This document shows, piece by piece, positions 37,063 to 44,372 of a stretch of 45,560 nt of DNA (position 1 is its first letter; the number at the start of each line of letters is the position of its first letter). A model generated the notes under the pieces. That model had not been told where the DNA came from. It was given only the letters and a program-made list of their open reading frames with translations, and did not search any database. The stretch comes from a virus: IMG/VR virus record IMGVR_UViG_3300008107_000096, positions 1 to 45,560 of that record. The stretch is one strand, 5' to 3'. The translations under genes were made by a program, and so were the position numbers.

Positions 37063-37091
37063 AAAAAGCCCTACTTAAAGTAGGGCTTTTT
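37063..37091. terminator. Bidirectional intrinsic terminator
   Basis: GCCCTACTTAAAGTAGGGC with A5 and T5 flanks. It ends the phasin-like transcript. Its stem is nearly the same as that at 7595-7620. Confidence 0.9.
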
Positions 37092-37117
37092 GGTGTTGTT
37101 TTTATACAACAAAAGTA

Positions 37118-37387
37118 TTACTTGGCTTTTTTAGCAAAGGCGCTGGTAAATGTTTCGTTGATCTTGGTCAGATCAAATTTTGAGGCTTCTTGCATGGCCT
37201 TAACAGACTCGCTGGTAATGTTAGAAAACATATCAGACGTGGCCTTTAGAGCTTTTTTGGTGTACTCGGTTTGAGTATCAACGTATTCGTTCATTGCTTG
37301 AGCAATGCGATCATTTTGAACGAATGTTTTGACAAAAGTTTTTTGGCCGGTTTGTACGGCGTCGAGTGTGGAATCAAGTGTAAACAT
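37118..37387 (-). CDS. Phasin-like protein
   Basis: An 89-residue, mostly helical protein: AVQTGQKTFVKTFVQND, YVDTQTEYTKKALKATSDMF, SESVKAMQEASKFDLTKI. The amphipathic 'QTEYTKKAL.AT' helix and low complexity resemble PHA-granule phasins of betaproteobacteria. In a phage it might redirect storage polymer or coat granules; or it is simply a coiled-coil protein. Its promoter carries a perfect palindrome at the -35. Confidence 0.68.
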   Translation of the reverse strand: MFTLDSTLDAVQTGQKTFVKTFVQNDRIAQAMNEYVDTQTEYTKKALKATSDMFSNITSESVKAMQEASKFDLTKINETFTSAFAKKAK

Positions 37388-37454
37388 ATTTTCTCCTTTA
37401 GACGAAAGTTCACGATATAACTAAGACCCGCCCTATGCGGCATCTTAAAATCTT

Positions 37455-37487
37455 ATTGTACTATTATTTATGTTGCACTGCAACATA
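37455..37487 (-). promoter_or_regulatory. Promoter of the phasin-like gene with palindromic operator
   Basis: TTGCAG (37478-37483), 17-base spacer, TACAAT (37455-37460). The -35 lies inside a perfect palindrome TATGTTGCA-C-TGCAACATA (37469-37487), a good operator candidate. Confidence 0.72.
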
Positions 37488-37538
37488 TTTTATGTTCTTA
37501 TTACCTAAAATTAAAATTTAATTTATCCATTTTTAATC

Positions 37539-37546
37539 TATAAATA
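37539..37546 (+). promoter_or_regulatory. T4-type late promoter (TATAAATA)
   Basis: Perfect TATAAATA on the plus strand, 28 bases before ATG 37574. Confidence 0.65.
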
Positions 37547-37573
37547 TTTTAACAATTATTAGGAGATTCAATA

Positions 37574-37951
37574 ATGGAATTGTTACTTTTCGTTGGTATC
37601 GTAGTTGTTGGTTTTGTATGGTATTACAACAGCCAAAAATCTAAGCCAACATCTAAAACCACTGAGGCCCCATACAAGGTGGACACACCCGAGCCAACCC
37701 CTGCGCCTGTAGCCGAGCCAACCCCTGCTTGGCACACAGCACCGTCAGCAGACACTAAGCCTATCACAGTTACATCTGCATTAGATGTTAACCACGATGG
37801 CAAAGTAAATTTTGATGACGTAAAGGAAGTTGTAAAGAGGACCAGAGCCAAGAAACCTGCGGCAACAAAACCAGCTGTAAAAAAAGCTGTTCCTAAAACG
37901 CCAGTGGCAACTAAAGCAAAACCAACAGCGAGTAGACCAAAAAAGGTTTAA
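37574..37951 (+). CDS. Membrane-anchored EF-hand/dockerin-like protein with basic tail
   Basis: A 125-residue plus-strand protein. N-terminal membrane helix (ELLLFVGIVVVGFVWYY), a Pro/Glu/Thr-rich spacer (~25-65), one EF-hand or dockerin loop (LDVNHDGKVNFDDVKEVVKR, D-x-N-x-D-G-x-x-x-x-x-D) and a Lys/Ala/Pro/Thr tail like histone H1. It has AGGAG before ATG, a late promoter and a terminator. It may bind calcium at the membrane and DNA or phospholipid through the tail. Confidence 0.78.
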   Translation: MELLLFVGIVVVGFVWYYNSQKSKPTSKTTEAPYKVDTPEPTPAPVAEPTPAWHTAPSADTKPITVTSALDVNHDGKVNFDDVKEVVKRTRAKKPAATKPAVKKAVPKTPVATKAKPTASRPKKV

Positions 37952-37970
37952 TCCAAAGAAGGTTTAATTA

Positions 37971-38009
37971 TTTGGCCAGTTTGTGTAAAGCAAACTTGGC
38001 CAAATTTTT
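37971..38009 (+). terminator. Intrinsic terminator
   Basis: TTTGGCCA/TGGCCAAA and GTTTG/CAAAC stacked stems, then T5 on the plus strand. Confidence 0.88.
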
Positions 38010-38018
38010 ATTGTACTC

Positions 38019-39047
38019 TTACACCAAATCAAGTTCCAAGGCTCGATTGTATACTTGAGCACTGCTAAGGTTCTTGCCCTTGCTTTCGCACATGATATCA
38101 AAGCGTTCCCAAAAACCAAGGGCCCAATCGGTTACAGGTTGATTCCAATACCAATCACTATGCGCCCGCATCTTTTGTTTCTTGTATCCAGCTTCTAACA
38201 GTTCAGCATGATCGGGTGCAACATCTGGCACATGATCGATCAATACATCTTCTCTGCTGACACTATAGTGACACACTGGCCTTACACCACGCCACGAATC
38301 AATCAAGCGCGATACTCTATCGTCGGTTGGCTGAATGTACTCTCCAGTACGTATCCAGTGATGGTGTAAGTCAAGCACAAGAGCACAGTCGTTGACGAGT
38401 TCGAGACTGGAGTCAAGTCCCCAGGACATTTCATCGTTTTCGATTGTAATACAGTTTCTTGCTTCGGGAGAAAGCCGTCGGAGGGCAGAGCGAATACCGG
38501 CTGGACCGCGTTTACCCGAGATGTGGACATTGATCTTGAAATCCTGAAAGGTTTTTCCGTAACCCATCCACCTGGCCATATCTGCATGATATTCAAACTC
38601 CTCTATACTTCTATTTACGATTTCATCGGCTTCAGAAGCAAGAACACAGAATTGTCCAGGATGAAAGCTGAGTCGTACACCCAACCTACGTGCTGTTTCA
38701 CCAATTGGAGCAAAAATCTTTGCACAGTGATCTTGAATTTCTTGACGTTGCCACCAGGCCTGCCAGTCTTTTTCTGTGTAGCCTTGCAACATCTCTGATC
38801 CAATACGCACCATTCTACGTGCTGGCGGCAATTGAGCCACACGTTCAATCATACGTACAGCGGCACTAGTATTGTGATTCATGATATCCCACTGGCGCTG
38901 TTCGGCTTCGGCAGGATGTTCACGTAGCCAACGCATAGTAGTTGATCGGCCGTTTAGCTCTCTATTGGCGGCATTGACTTTCATGCCTTTAACTTCGCTG
39001 GCATCATCTAGCCATTTACAAGCGAAACCGATTTTTTTATTTTGCAT
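38019..39047 (-). CDS. uvsE: UV-damage endonuclease (UvdE/UvsE)
   Basis: A 342-residue TIM-barrel enzyme that nicks DNA 5' to UV lesions. Metal-binding motifs: RLSFHPGQFCVL, FKINVHISGKRG, CITIENDEMSW, LVLDLHHHWI and PDVAPDHAEL. The N-terminus MQNKKIGFACKWL is typical ('iGyacl'). A repair enzyme for phage DNA in sunlit water fits an aquatic host. It overlaps the phosphomannomutase gene by 11 bases. Confidence 0.95.
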   Translation of the reverse strand: MQNKKIGFACKWLDDASEVKGMKVNAANRELNGRSTTMRWLREHPAEAEQRQWDIMNHNTSAAVRMIERVAQLPPARRMVRIGSEMLQGYTEKDWQAWWQRQEIQDHCAKIFAPIGETARRLGVRLSFHPGQFCVLASEADEIVNRSIEEFEYHADMARWMGYGKTFQDFKINVHISGKRGPAGIRSALRRLSPEARNCITIENDEMSWGLDSSLELVNDCALVLDLHHHWIRTGEYIQPTDDRVSRLIDSWRGVRPVCHYSVSREDVLIDHVPDVAPDHAELLEAGYKKQKMRAHSDWYWNQPVTDWALGFWERFDIMCESKGKNLSSAQVYNRALELDLV

Positions 39048-39744
39048 TTATTTCCTTAAGAATACGCCAACAATCTTGCCAATTTTTTACATAATAACAA
39101 TTACCACGATTATTTGTCAAGATTGTTTTGGCCAATGAAAAATCATTTCCGCTTGGATCCATGCGATCGCCAAAAAAGTTAACCGAATCATAGTTTCCTA
39201 GTCTGGCTAGGATTTGGTCTTTACCAGTTCCTTTTTTGTAAATATCAATTCCGGTTTCGCCTGCCACAGTGGCTTCGATATCTTTCCAAACTTCGTTGAT
39301 CATCAACGCTAGTTTTTCTCGTTCTCGCTCTTGTTGATCCCATTGGTAGTACTCTTGTCTCTGTTCTGGGGTGGCATTTCTTCCAACAACGCTAAAATTG
39401 CAAAGGCCAACTCGATGTTCAATGTGACGTCCAGTCTTTGTTGGGTACTCAGATATCGACAAACGATGATTCAGCATGGTCTCAAGATCCTCGGGCGCCT
39501 TCCAAACACTACGGTAAACTTCTTTTCCGTGATCAAAGATATGATTGGCCGCACAATTGTATACTACGTGATTGGACCAAAAGTCCATGCCTACCTGTTC
39601 TTGTGTTTTTTCTGGGTCCGATCCTGTGATCAAATGAAATTCGTAGTTTAATTCAGTTTCTAACCAGCGTTTAAATTCACTGTCAATTGTGCCACGACTT
39701 GGTGTAAGGGTGCCATCAACGTCAAATAATATCAAATGTTTCAT
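39037..39744 (-). CDS. Eukaryotic-type phosphomannomutase (HAD)
   Basis: A 235-residue protein from ATG 39744, whose ATGA overlaps the preceding stop. HAD motif I ILFDVDGTLTPSR, substrate block GLCNFSVVGRNATPEQR, GIDIYKKGTGKDQIL and FFGDRMDPSGNDF are the signature of the eukaryotic PMM2-type family (PF03332), uncommon in bacteria. It should interconvert mannose-6- and mannose-1-phosphate, feeding nucleotide sugars. Confidence 0.88.
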   Translation of the reverse strand: MKHLILFDVDGTLTPSRGTIDSEFKRWLETELNYEFHLITGSDPEKTQEQVGMDFWSNHVVYNCAANHIFDHGKEVYRSVWKAPEDLETMLNHRLSISEYPTKTGRHIEHRVGLCNFSVVGRNATPEQRQEYYQWDQQEREREKLALMINEVWKDIEATVAGETGIDIYKKGTGKDQILARLGNYDSVNFFGDRMDPSGNDFSLAKTILTNNRGNCYYVKNWQDCWRILKEINAK

Positions 39745-39938
39745 ATTTTCCATTTCAATAAAAACAGCAGAGCATCGTCTGCGTTATTAAATTTATATAT
39801 CATTCCATCATCGGACATATTTGTTTCGTACTTGCCACCAGGAAGACCAAAATTTTCTACGCACCAAGCGGCAGCATCTGCCCAATCTTTGAATTGAAAG
39901 GCAGGAGTTGACCACGGTATAACAATGTCTGTAGTCAA
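39741..39938 (-). CDS. Small protein of the 'LKW-tail' group
   Basis: A 65-residue protein ending YKFNNADDALLFLLKWKI, parallel to the proteins at 471-653 and 9889-10113. N-terminal part FQFKDWADAAAWCVENFGLP. It overlaps its neighbours by 4 bases on both sides. Confidence 0.72.
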   Translation of the reverse strand: MTTDIVIPWSTPAFQFKDWADAAAWCVENFGLPGGKYETNMSDDGMIYKFNNADDALLFLLKWKI

Positions 39939-40291
39939 GTAATAACCTGTCGTTGTTTTTCGATTCTGTCAGAGTAAATTTTATTGCCACGCTCACGTAT
40001 CAACTCGGCCATTGATTGTGGATTGCTGTCGAACATGTCAACAATATCATCTTTTGTAATGCCATCGTCTACTTGCACAGAATAAACTTCATAATGTCGC
40101 TGTGAGTTGTATCGTGCTCGCAATACTATTGCGTTAATTGTGTTTCGTAGACTGGACATTGATCCAACATGATCTTTGTTGTTGACTTCTTCTGTCAATA
40201 TATCCCACACCGCTTTCTTTTCATAATCAGTCACATTAATGCAGGCTTCAAGACCATGCATGTCCCAACTCAGTACAAAACAGTTTGGCAT
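39935..40291 (-). CDS. Conserved phage hypothetical protein
   Basis: A 118-residue protein: MPNCFVLSWDMHGLEACIN, WDILTEEVNNKDHV, NTINAIVLRARYNSQRHYEV and KDDIVDMFDSNPQSMAELIR. It has an alpha/beta look and is conserved in T4-like phages of aquatic bacteria. Function unknown. Confidence 0.72.
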   Translation of the reverse strand: MPNCFVLSWDMHGLEACINVTDYEKKAVWDILTEEVNNKDHVGSMSSLRNTINAIVLRARYNSQRHYEVYSVQVDDGITKDDIVDMFDSNPQSMAELIRERGNKIYSDRIEKQRQVIT

Positions 40292-40299
40292 AGTATTCC

Positions 40300-40758
40300 T
40301 TAATTTTGCTGTTCATTGGCCAGTTCGCAAACCATAAGAAATTTCTCATAGGCATCACGAACAGCAGGATGACCCATCAGTTTATTTGCTTCTGCTTGCA
40401 TGGCGTTAATGCCCGCTTCGGCCAAATCTCTAGCACTGCCGTAAGTTAGTGGACACAGTTCATCACCAAATTCTCGAGCCAATTTTTCCCAGGCCTTTTT
40501 CTGTCCTGGCGTAATAGGAGTACGCATTGGTTTCATTTCTGCCTGCTTTCGAAGTTGTTCGCAAATGGCATCTTCAGCCACACGCCCTGCGGCAATCATC
40601 GCGGCATAGTTAGGTTCCACGTTAAACCTACGGGATGTGCCGCCGGGGTAGCACATGACCAAGTGATTACCTTTAGGGAAACTGTCCAAAAGATCATTAT
40701 CATACTCAGCAACAGGATGATATCGCCGTCCAATTTTTTCATAATAAACCTTCTTCAT
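40300..40758 (-). CDS. Conserved phage hypothetical protein
   Basis: A 152-residue protein: VYYEKIGRRYHPVAEYDND, GNHLVMCYPGGTSRRFNVEP, AMIAAGRVAEDAICEQLRKQ, then PGQKKAWEKLAREFGDEL. The N-terminal beta domain and helical C-terminus recur in phage hypotheticals. Function unknown. It starts 4 bases after the preceding stop. Confidence 0.72.
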   Translation of the reverse strand: MKKVYYEKIGRRYHPVAEYDNDLLDSFPKGNHLVMCYPGGTSRRFNVEPNYAAMIAAGRVAEDAICEQLRKQAEMKPMRTPITPGQKKAWEKLAREFGDELCPLTYGSARDLAEAGINAMQAEANKLMGHPAVRDAYEKFLMVCELANEQQN

Positions 40759-40761
40759 TGC

Positions 40762-41082
40762 TTAACGCCATTTCAAATCGAAAATCATTAATTCGGAGTC
40801 ACCGGCAAGATAAATTTTAGAATTTCCATCGTAGTCATGCCAGCACCAGTACATGTTTAAATTATACTGTTTTATGTCTTTTTCGTGTGACTTTATGGTT
40901 AAAAAATTTTCTCTTTCACAACTGAGTCCCCAAGTATCAACACACCAATTTCTAACAATAAGAAAATTTTCAAGTCTTGATATGCTTGGTTTGTCCCACT
41001 GGTCAGTCTGGATAGCTATCGCGTATTTAAAATACCGATATCCTTTGTATCTTGCGTCTAGTTTTTCGACCTTGTACTTCAT
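40762..41082 (-). CDS. Trp-rich small protein of the 'LKW-tail' group
   Basis: A 106-residue protein. C-terminus MYWCWHDYDGNSKIYLAGDS, then ELMIFDLKWR. Middle YAIAIQTDQWDKPSISRLEN and LIVRNWCVDTWG. ATG 41082 lies 7 bases after TAAAAT, with no ribosome site, so the mRNA is probably leaderless. Confidence 0.7.
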   Translation of the reverse strand: MKYKVEKLDARYKGYRYFKYAIAIQTDQWDKPSISRLENFLIVRNWCVDTWGLSCERENFLTIKSHEKDIKQYNLNMYWCWHDYDGNSKIYLAGDSELMIFDLKWR

Positions 41083-41088
41083 GCTGTA

Positions 41089-41117
41089 ATTTTACAGCAC
41101 AAAGTAATTTTAGTCAA
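41089..41117 (-). promoter_or_regulatory. Sigma-70 promoter, leaderless
   Basis: TTGACT (41112-41117), 17-base spacer, TAAAAT (41089-41094). Predicted start at ATG 41082. The -35 overlaps the end of the tail-fibre-like gene. Confidence 0.72.
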
Positions 41118-42183
41118 TGATTCCGAAATTGGCCCAACGTGCGCCACCTAAACAGACCCATCCCAATGGTCCGCCCACAGTGGGATTGGAATTAAACACA
41201 ATATGTCCTTTTGTGCTTTCGAATCCAGGTGCAGAATCTGCACTGGTAATTTGGACATTGCCCATATTAATTTGGTTAACTGTAACAGATCCGTCTGTTT
41301 CACAAATCAGTGTGTCTTTTTCGTTACTGCTGATTACCAAAGTTTGACCACGTTGTGTGGCCAATCGAGCTGTATTCTTTTTATATTTGCCCAATGTAAC
41401 TTGAACTTCCTGATCCCAAATATCTAATACTGCACCAGGTTCAATAGTGTTAATACCAACACGCTCATTTTGAACAACTAATGTCTGCGCTAGTAATGTA
41501 GGACCAGTGGTTATTAGCTCTTTGAGTGCTCCTACTGTTTGCAATTGACTTTCTGTAATGGTTGATCCAAGTGTCTTGCCTGAAATTACTTCTTTGCCAT
41601 TTAAAGTAATCTTATTAAGGTCCAATCCTTTTTCTTTAATTTCTGTAAAAATAGTATTTGAAAATGTATCATGCAAGTCTTGATCTAAATTTTGTCTAAC
41701 ACGGGCGCTGGCCTCGTTCAACAGCATTTGAAAGAATAATGTATCAGTTGGCACTGAACCTTTTACAATTAAATCGCCATCGATTATTGCATCGCCTTTG
41801 ATTTCCAATCTTGGCGCAAATAATGTATTCTCAAATACTGTACCTTTGTCTAAGATAGTTACCTGACAGATTGTTGCCGCGTCTTGAATTCCTGTTGAAC
41901 CAAAATTAGTAATTGTGCCGCCAAACACTCTGTCGCCACTGATGGTCAAAGTTCCACCGTCTACTGCTTTTCCGGGTATGCTGTTATCAGGAAAAGTAAT
42001 TTCGTTAATATGAGATTTGACTGCTTCTCTAACATATTCTCTGGCTAATGTAGACACATCAAATTGAGATAGCTTGCGTCCCATTTCTGTGTTAACTTGT
42101 TGCTGTACTTTCTGAGCTATGTCTTTCTTAAGATTCTCAACAAAGTCATCGACGATAGCATTTATATGATTATTGATGTCCAT
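41110..42183 (-). CDS. Tail-fibre-like virion protein
   Basis: A 357-residue protein. An N-terminal helical region (AIVDDFVENLKKDIAQKV) is followed by beta-helix-like repeats (GGTLTISGDRVFGGTITNF, LEIKGDAIIDGDLIVKGSVP). RVGINTIEPGAVLDIWD is the pattern seen before tail-fibre ends, and the C-terminus (VCLGGARWANFGIID) is a compact cap. Probably a host-contact fibre. It overlaps the upstream gene by 14 bases. Confidence 0.82.
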   Translation of the reverse strand: MDINNHINAIVDDFVENLKKDIAQKVQQQVNTEMGRKLSQFDVSTLAREYVREAVKSHINEITFPDNSIPGKAVDGGTLTISGDRVFGGTITNFGSTGIQDAATICQVTILDKGTVFENTLFAPRLEIKGDAIIDGDLIVKGSVPTDTLFFQMLLNEASARVRQNLDQDLHDTFSNTIFTEIKEKGLDLNKITLNGKEVISGKTLGSTITESQLQTVGALKELITTGPTLLAQTLVVQNERVGINTIEPGAVLDIWDQEVQVTLGKYKKNTARLATQRGQTLVISSNEKDTLICETDGSVTVNQINMGNVQITSADSAPGFESTKGHIVFNSNPTVGGPLGWVCLGGARWANFGIID

Positions 42184-42913
42184 ATGAATCCATTCCTATA
42201 GTTATAATGTGTTCGTAATTTTTTTTAATTAAACTTTTGTACATGATGTTTTTTTGTACTAGAAAGTGATTGGCGCCAGCATCCATACTAAACTTGGCCA
42301 GCTGTTTAAAAAACATTTGTCTTCTTCTAAACTTTCCATGTACGCACAACTGATCATCGGTTATTTCATACACGCTGGTAGCCCAGGCATGTCTGTCAGT
42401 ATGATCATATTCATGATGTTCTAGAAAAATTTTGTTAGATTTATTTTTAACTGCAATAGGTGCGCTAAATTCTTTATCTTTGAAGTCTTGATTTTTGTAA
42501 TCTTTGAGTGTGGTGATTGCAAAATCAGTTGCCAGACTACAAACCAAATTAATTTGTTCCAATTGATCTTGCTCAGACTTTGCAAAAGTAAAGAACTCAT
42601 CTGCGGCAATTACACATTCAAATTTCTTTTTATAATTTTTTAAATCGCTATAGTCAATGACTGTGATATCTTTGCCGGCAGTTTTTAAAAATTCTGCGGT
42701 GTCGGCACTGATACAACTAACAGTACATTTTTTATTCGGATGTGCCAGTATCCAAGGACTGAACCCCAAGAATAATACTGTGTCGGGTACCAAATTTTGG
42801 TACTCGTAAATCTCATTTAAAAGTTCGGCTTTTTTTGTTATTATTTCTTGTTGCTTTGCACTATGCTTGTATGCATTCAACAAAATATCTGTGTAGCCAA
42901 TAAAATCTGTCAT
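42170..42913 (-). CDS. Methyltransferase-like protein of the structural block
   Basis: A 247-residue protein: MTDFIGYTDILLNAYKHSA, then VPDTVLFLGFSPWIL (nucleotide-binding-like turn), VSCISADTAEF, KFECVIAADEFFTFA and DFAITTLKDYKNQ. The order of strands looks like a class I methyltransferase, but motif I lacks the usual Gly pattern, so activity is uncertain. Similar proteins sit beside fibre genes in T4-like phages. Confidence 0.68.
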   Translation of the reverse strand: MTDFIGYTDILLNAYKHSAKQQEIITKKAELLNEIYEYQNLVPDTVLFLGFSPWILAHPNKKCTVSCISADTAEFLKTAGKDITVIDYSDLKNYKKKFECVIAADEFFTFAKSEQDQLEQINLVCSLATDFAITTLKDYKNQDFKDKEFSAPIAVKNKSNKIFLEHHEYDHTDRHAWATSVYEITDDQLCVHGKFRRRQMFFKQLAKFSMDAGANHFLVQKNIMYKSLIKKNYEHIITIGMDSYGHQ

Positions 42914-42936
42914 AGTAGGAAACTCACCTTATTGCT

Positions 42937-42944
42937 TATTTATG
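42937..42944 (-). promoter_or_regulatory. Possible late promoter (CATAAATA)
   Basis: One mismatch to TATAAATA, 24 bases before ATG 42913, the same spacing class as the perfect boxes. Confidence 0.4.
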
Positions 42945-43854
42945 GACATCTAACTAGATCTAGGGTAACGCAATGGAAGCCGCCGCCCAGGGTTCTGCTG
43001 TGTCTGAGCTCCATTGGTATTACTGTTAATCCGTGAAGTTCAAGTTGTCGTATCAAGGTACTTTGTCGTATGTCAACAATAACAGTATGAGGGTTAACTG
43101 CTAACATATTCAATGCTATCCATTTGCTGGCGTAAGGGTACTGATAAAAAGATTTTTCTTCTACGTGATTCACATAAATTTTTGTCCAATCTTTAAAAAT
43201 TTTAGGACAATTACTTTCATTGACCCTACTGCCATTGAGGACCACTAGGCCTTCACGCAATGGTGTAATAGTTGAATCGATATGAACTCCGGAATAAAAG
43301 TTACACAGTTCAATGTTTATGTTTGGAAATTGTTTGCACAACCATTCATAGGCCTTGCGGTTTCCGCTGGCACTTTCTAAGAATAACCAATTGTCATTCA
43401 ATCGTAATATGTTTGCCGCATCCAATACCATGCCCTGGTCTCGAGGCATTTTTATAACTGTGTTACTAACAAGCAAATTTGATAATGCACCTATTTCCAT
43501 GTCTCTGCACGGATACATCATTGCACAGTCAACTATGGTATCACCGGCAATTAACAATCTGTCTCTGGGACAATAATTGTACATACCCCCTAGTTCCTGA
43601 AAATTCATTGTTTCGGGTCTACGAACTTGAACTCCAAGATGCTGAAATAATTTAACTAATTCATTAAGGTCTTCGTTGGTTTCATCAATGACCCATTGCG
43701 GCACAGGTCCGCTGGGCACTGGTGTTTCAGTCCAGGTTGTTTTTGTTGACTCTTGGGAAAATACTGGATCATTTGTGGGCCAATTTGCATAGTCTGCTGT
43801 GCCTACCACTATAGATCGCAAGGTTCCCCATTCATTGTAGCTAGAAACTTTCAT
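42940..43854 (-). CDS. Amidinotransferase-family enzyme
   Basis: A 304-residue pentein-fold enzyme. N-terminus VSSYNEWGTLRSIVVGTADY, CPRDRLLIAGDTIVD, SGVHIDSTITPL (catalytic His) and GGGFHCVTLDLVR (catalytic C295). This matches glycine/inosamine amidinotransferases (AGAT-like), which move an amidino group from arginine. Copies are known in marine phages. The acceptor is unknown. It overlaps the next gene by one base. Confidence 0.9.
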   Translation of the reverse strand: MKVSSYNEWGTLRSIVVGTADYANWPTNDPVFSQESTKTTWTETPVPSGPVPQWVIDETNEDLNELVKLFQHLGVQVRRPETMNFQELGGMYNYCPRDRLLIAGDTIVDCAMMYPCRDMEIGALSNLLVSNTVIKMPRDQGMVLDAANILRLNDNWLFLESASGNRKAYEWLCKQFPNINIELCNFYSGVHIDSTITPLREGLVVLNGSRVNESNCPKIFKDWTKIYVNHVEEKSFYQYPYASKWIALNMLAVNPHTVIVDIRQSTLIRQLELHGLTVIPMELRHSRTLGGGFHCVTLDLVRCP

Positions 43855-44372
43855 TAAAGATGTCCTGTTATTTGTAGTGTATATCGAGGCGCTAATCCAA
43901 GATTTGCTGCCATGTGTGGTGTGTCATAAATCCATTCAACAGTGTCGCCGGCACTCCAGTTTACTATAGGGTTGTTATCTACTTCAAGGTAGTGGCCTGA
44001 TTGCCAATCTTCTAGTAGCACCAATGCACGAGAAATGGTATGCTCCTTGCCTTTGAGGTCAAACAGTTCAATATATTTGATATATAGATCACGATGGTTG
44101 GGCATTACTGTGCCTGTGTGCATTCGATAAAATGCCAGCCCAATATCTTTCCAGCCCCTGTCTGTGTATATATCAACAAAACTATCAGCCCAGCTGGGCA
44201 ACTTATGCCGCATGTCACACAAATCGCCAGTTATTTTACTTTGGTATCCTTGACTGACCCATTGATTGACGCTCACAGGATCGTTGAATGGCTCGTTTAT
44301 ATATTTGAGACGTGTGTATTCATCGTCCCAGAATTTATTAATCTTGGAGAGGCTGAAGTCTTGTATTGCCAT
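43854..44372 (-). CDS. 2OG-Fe(II) oxygenase/cupin-like protein
   Basis: A 172-residue protein. MHTGTVMPNHRDLYIKYIEL carries the H-x-D pair, HYLEVDNNPIVNWSAGDTVEW the central strands, and PHMAANLGLAPRYTLQITGH the distal His and Arg. Probably a double-stranded beta-helix hydroxylase. It overlaps the nucleotide-sugar dehydrogenase gene by 35 bases. Confidence 0.75.
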   Translation of the reverse strand: MAIQDFSLSKINKFWDDEYTRLKYINEPFNDPVSVNQWVSQGYQSKITGDLCDMRHKLPSWADSFVDIYTDRGWKDIGLAFYRMHTGTVMPNHRDLYIKYIELFDLKGKEHTISRALVLLEDWQSGHYLEVDNNPIVNWSAGDTVEWIYDTPHMAANLGLAPRYTLQITGHL

